A stretch of 6,202 nucleotides of DNA from an uncultured Porphyromonadaceae bacterium (lineage in GTDB: Bacteria > Bacteroidota > Bacteroidia > Bacteroidales > Muribaculaceae). How positions within the stretch are numbered: the first letter of the stretch is position 1; each line of letters begins with the position of its first letter. A program made the translations under genes and the position numbers. The stretch spans positions 1 through 6,202 of the forward strand of contig CAMWQY010000164.1 in assembly GCA_947176355.1 (NCBI GenBank). Reading direction: 5' to 3'. Positions 5,753-6,202 of the stretch are shown piece after piece. Under the pieces are notes generated by a model. That model was not told the origin of the DNA. It worked only from the letters and a program-made list of their open reading frames with translations, and did not search any database.

Positions 5753-5774
5753 TGCGTTTTTCAACGCATTTTTT
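5753..5774 (+). terminator. Terminator-like hairpin with T6 tail upstream of the efflux gene
   Basis: TGCGTT (5753-5758) and AACGCA (5763-5768) form a perfect 6-bp stem with a TTTC tetraloop, followed at once by six T residues (5769-5774). This is the form of a small intrinsic terminator for plus-strand transcription. No plus-strand gene precedes it, so it might stop an antisense or leader transcript from the divergent region. Alternatively, the inverted repeat may be a protein-binding site, since its tail runs into the -33 element of the downstream promoter. Confidence 0.4.
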
Positions 5775-5803
5775 GGAGTCAAGTCAGAGTGGCAGTAATT
5801 TTG
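5772..5803 (+). promoter_or_regulatory. Promoter of the TolC-family gene
   Basis: TTTG (5772-5775), a 20-nt spacer and TAATTTTG (5796-5803) exactly match the Bacteroidota vegetative consensus. Transcription should start near 5808-5810, giving a leader of about 25 nt before the ATG at 5834, with no Shine-Dalgarno. The same bases also resemble a sigma-54 -24/-12 element: TGGCA (5790-5794) and TTGT (5801-5804), with GG and GT ten bases apart as in TGGCAC-N5-TTGC. The final C is replaced by T, so this second reading is weaker. Confidence 0.7.
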
Positions 5804-5833
5804 TCGGCGTAAACGAAAAACAAATATTCTGAT

Positions 5834-6202
5834 ATGAAACCATCTTCAATCATATTGACATTCCTGTCATTGATTCTTCCTCCGCAGAGCATCTATGCAG
5901 AGGAAGAAAAAAAGCCTATGACACTCAACGATTGCCTAATCTATGCACGCTCCCATGCCCATTCCAATAGAATAAGCCGTCTTGAGACTGACATGGCAAA
6001 AATGAATAAACGCTTAGGCGCATCTGACCTAATGCCCTACATTGGACTTGGAAGCAACGGAAGCCTGAGCTTTGGTCGTAACATCGACCCTGAAACCAAT
6101 ACCTACGACAACAAAAAGACCTTAGGTACAGGTTTCGGACTCGAAATGTCGCTTCCTCTTTTCGACGGTCTTGTCAGGATCAACAATCTCAAAGCTCTTA
6201 AA
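5834..6202 (+). CDS. TolC-family outer membrane efflux protein, N-terminal part
   Basis: The open reading frame begins at 5834 and continues past the right edge, so only the first 123 residues are visible of a protein usually about 430-500 long. Residues 1-22 form a signal peptide (MKPSS, a hydrophobic core ILTFLSLILPP, then SIYA) with likely cleavage before EEE. The mature start contains MTLNDCLIYARSHAHSNRISRL, the typical first helix of outer-membrane efflux proteins, followed by a coiled stretch. A segment with SFGRNIDPETNTY and MSLPLFDGLVRINNLKAL is characteristic of Bacteroidota TolC-like proteins. Such proteins form the trimeric outer-membrane channel of tripartite efflux pumps or type I secretion. 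The following genes, probably a periplasmic adaptor and an RND or ABC transporter, lie outside the window. The gene is divergent from the two-component operon, a frequent arrangement for regulator and target. Confidence 0.9.
   Translation, partial: MKPSSIILTFLSLILPPQSIYAEEEKKPMTLNDCLIYARSHAHSNRISRLETDMAKMNKRLGASDLMPYIGLGSNGSLSFGRNIDPETNTYDNKKTLGTGFGLEMSLPLFDGLVRINNLKALK

Overview
The window looks like chromosomal DNA of a Bacteroidales bacterium (phylum Bacteroidota). The reasons are Bacteroidota-type promoter elements (TTTG or TTG, a 20-nt spacer, then TAnnTTTG), start codons without clear Shine-Dalgarno sequences, and protein features typical of the phylum (an 821-residue PriA, an NtrY-like kinase, a TolC-type protein with an S-F-G-R-N-I-D-P motif). 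A gut family such as Muribaculaceae is possible, but this cannot be settled from the sequence alone.

Layout from left to right: (1) fabG, a 3-oxoacyl-ACP reductase, on the minus strand with a GC-rich hairpin after its stop. (2) A 163-bp divergent spacer with a well-matched fabG promoter, a four-copy heptamer repeat, and a -7 element so close to the priA start that priA may be translated from a leaderless or nearly leaderless mRNA. (3) priA, the replication-restart helicase, complete with helicase motifs and eight zinc-binding cysteines. (4) A short convergent spacer with TAACCC-type octamer repeats and a hairpin. (5) A tightly packed minus-strand operon read in the order DUF4160 protein, DUF2442 protein, NtrC-like response regulator without an AAA+ domain, NtrY-like histidine kinase. 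(6) A 200-bp divergent control region with two opposed promoters, a 37-bp palindrome between them, and a terminator-like hairpin. (7) The first 123 codons of a TolC-family outer-membrane efflux protein, running off the right edge.

The most interesting part is the right third. The two-component genes share a transcript and overlapping start/stop codons with a DUF4160-DUF2442 pair that is much more AT-rich (about 31% G+C by hand count against about 50% in the adjoining response-regulator gene). The pair therefore looks like an acquired, possibly toxin-antitoxin-like, module placed at the head of a regulatory operon. The large palindrome sits where it could control both this operon and the divergent efflux gene. 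The regulator has lost the sigma-54-activating AAA+ domain usual in NtrC proteins, while the efflux promoter matches the vegetative consensus and also partly matches a sigma-54 -24/-12 element. A working model, by inference only, is that the kinase and regulator sense an envelope or membrane state and control the TolC-type efflux operon through the palindrome. fabG and priA are ordinary housekeeping genes.
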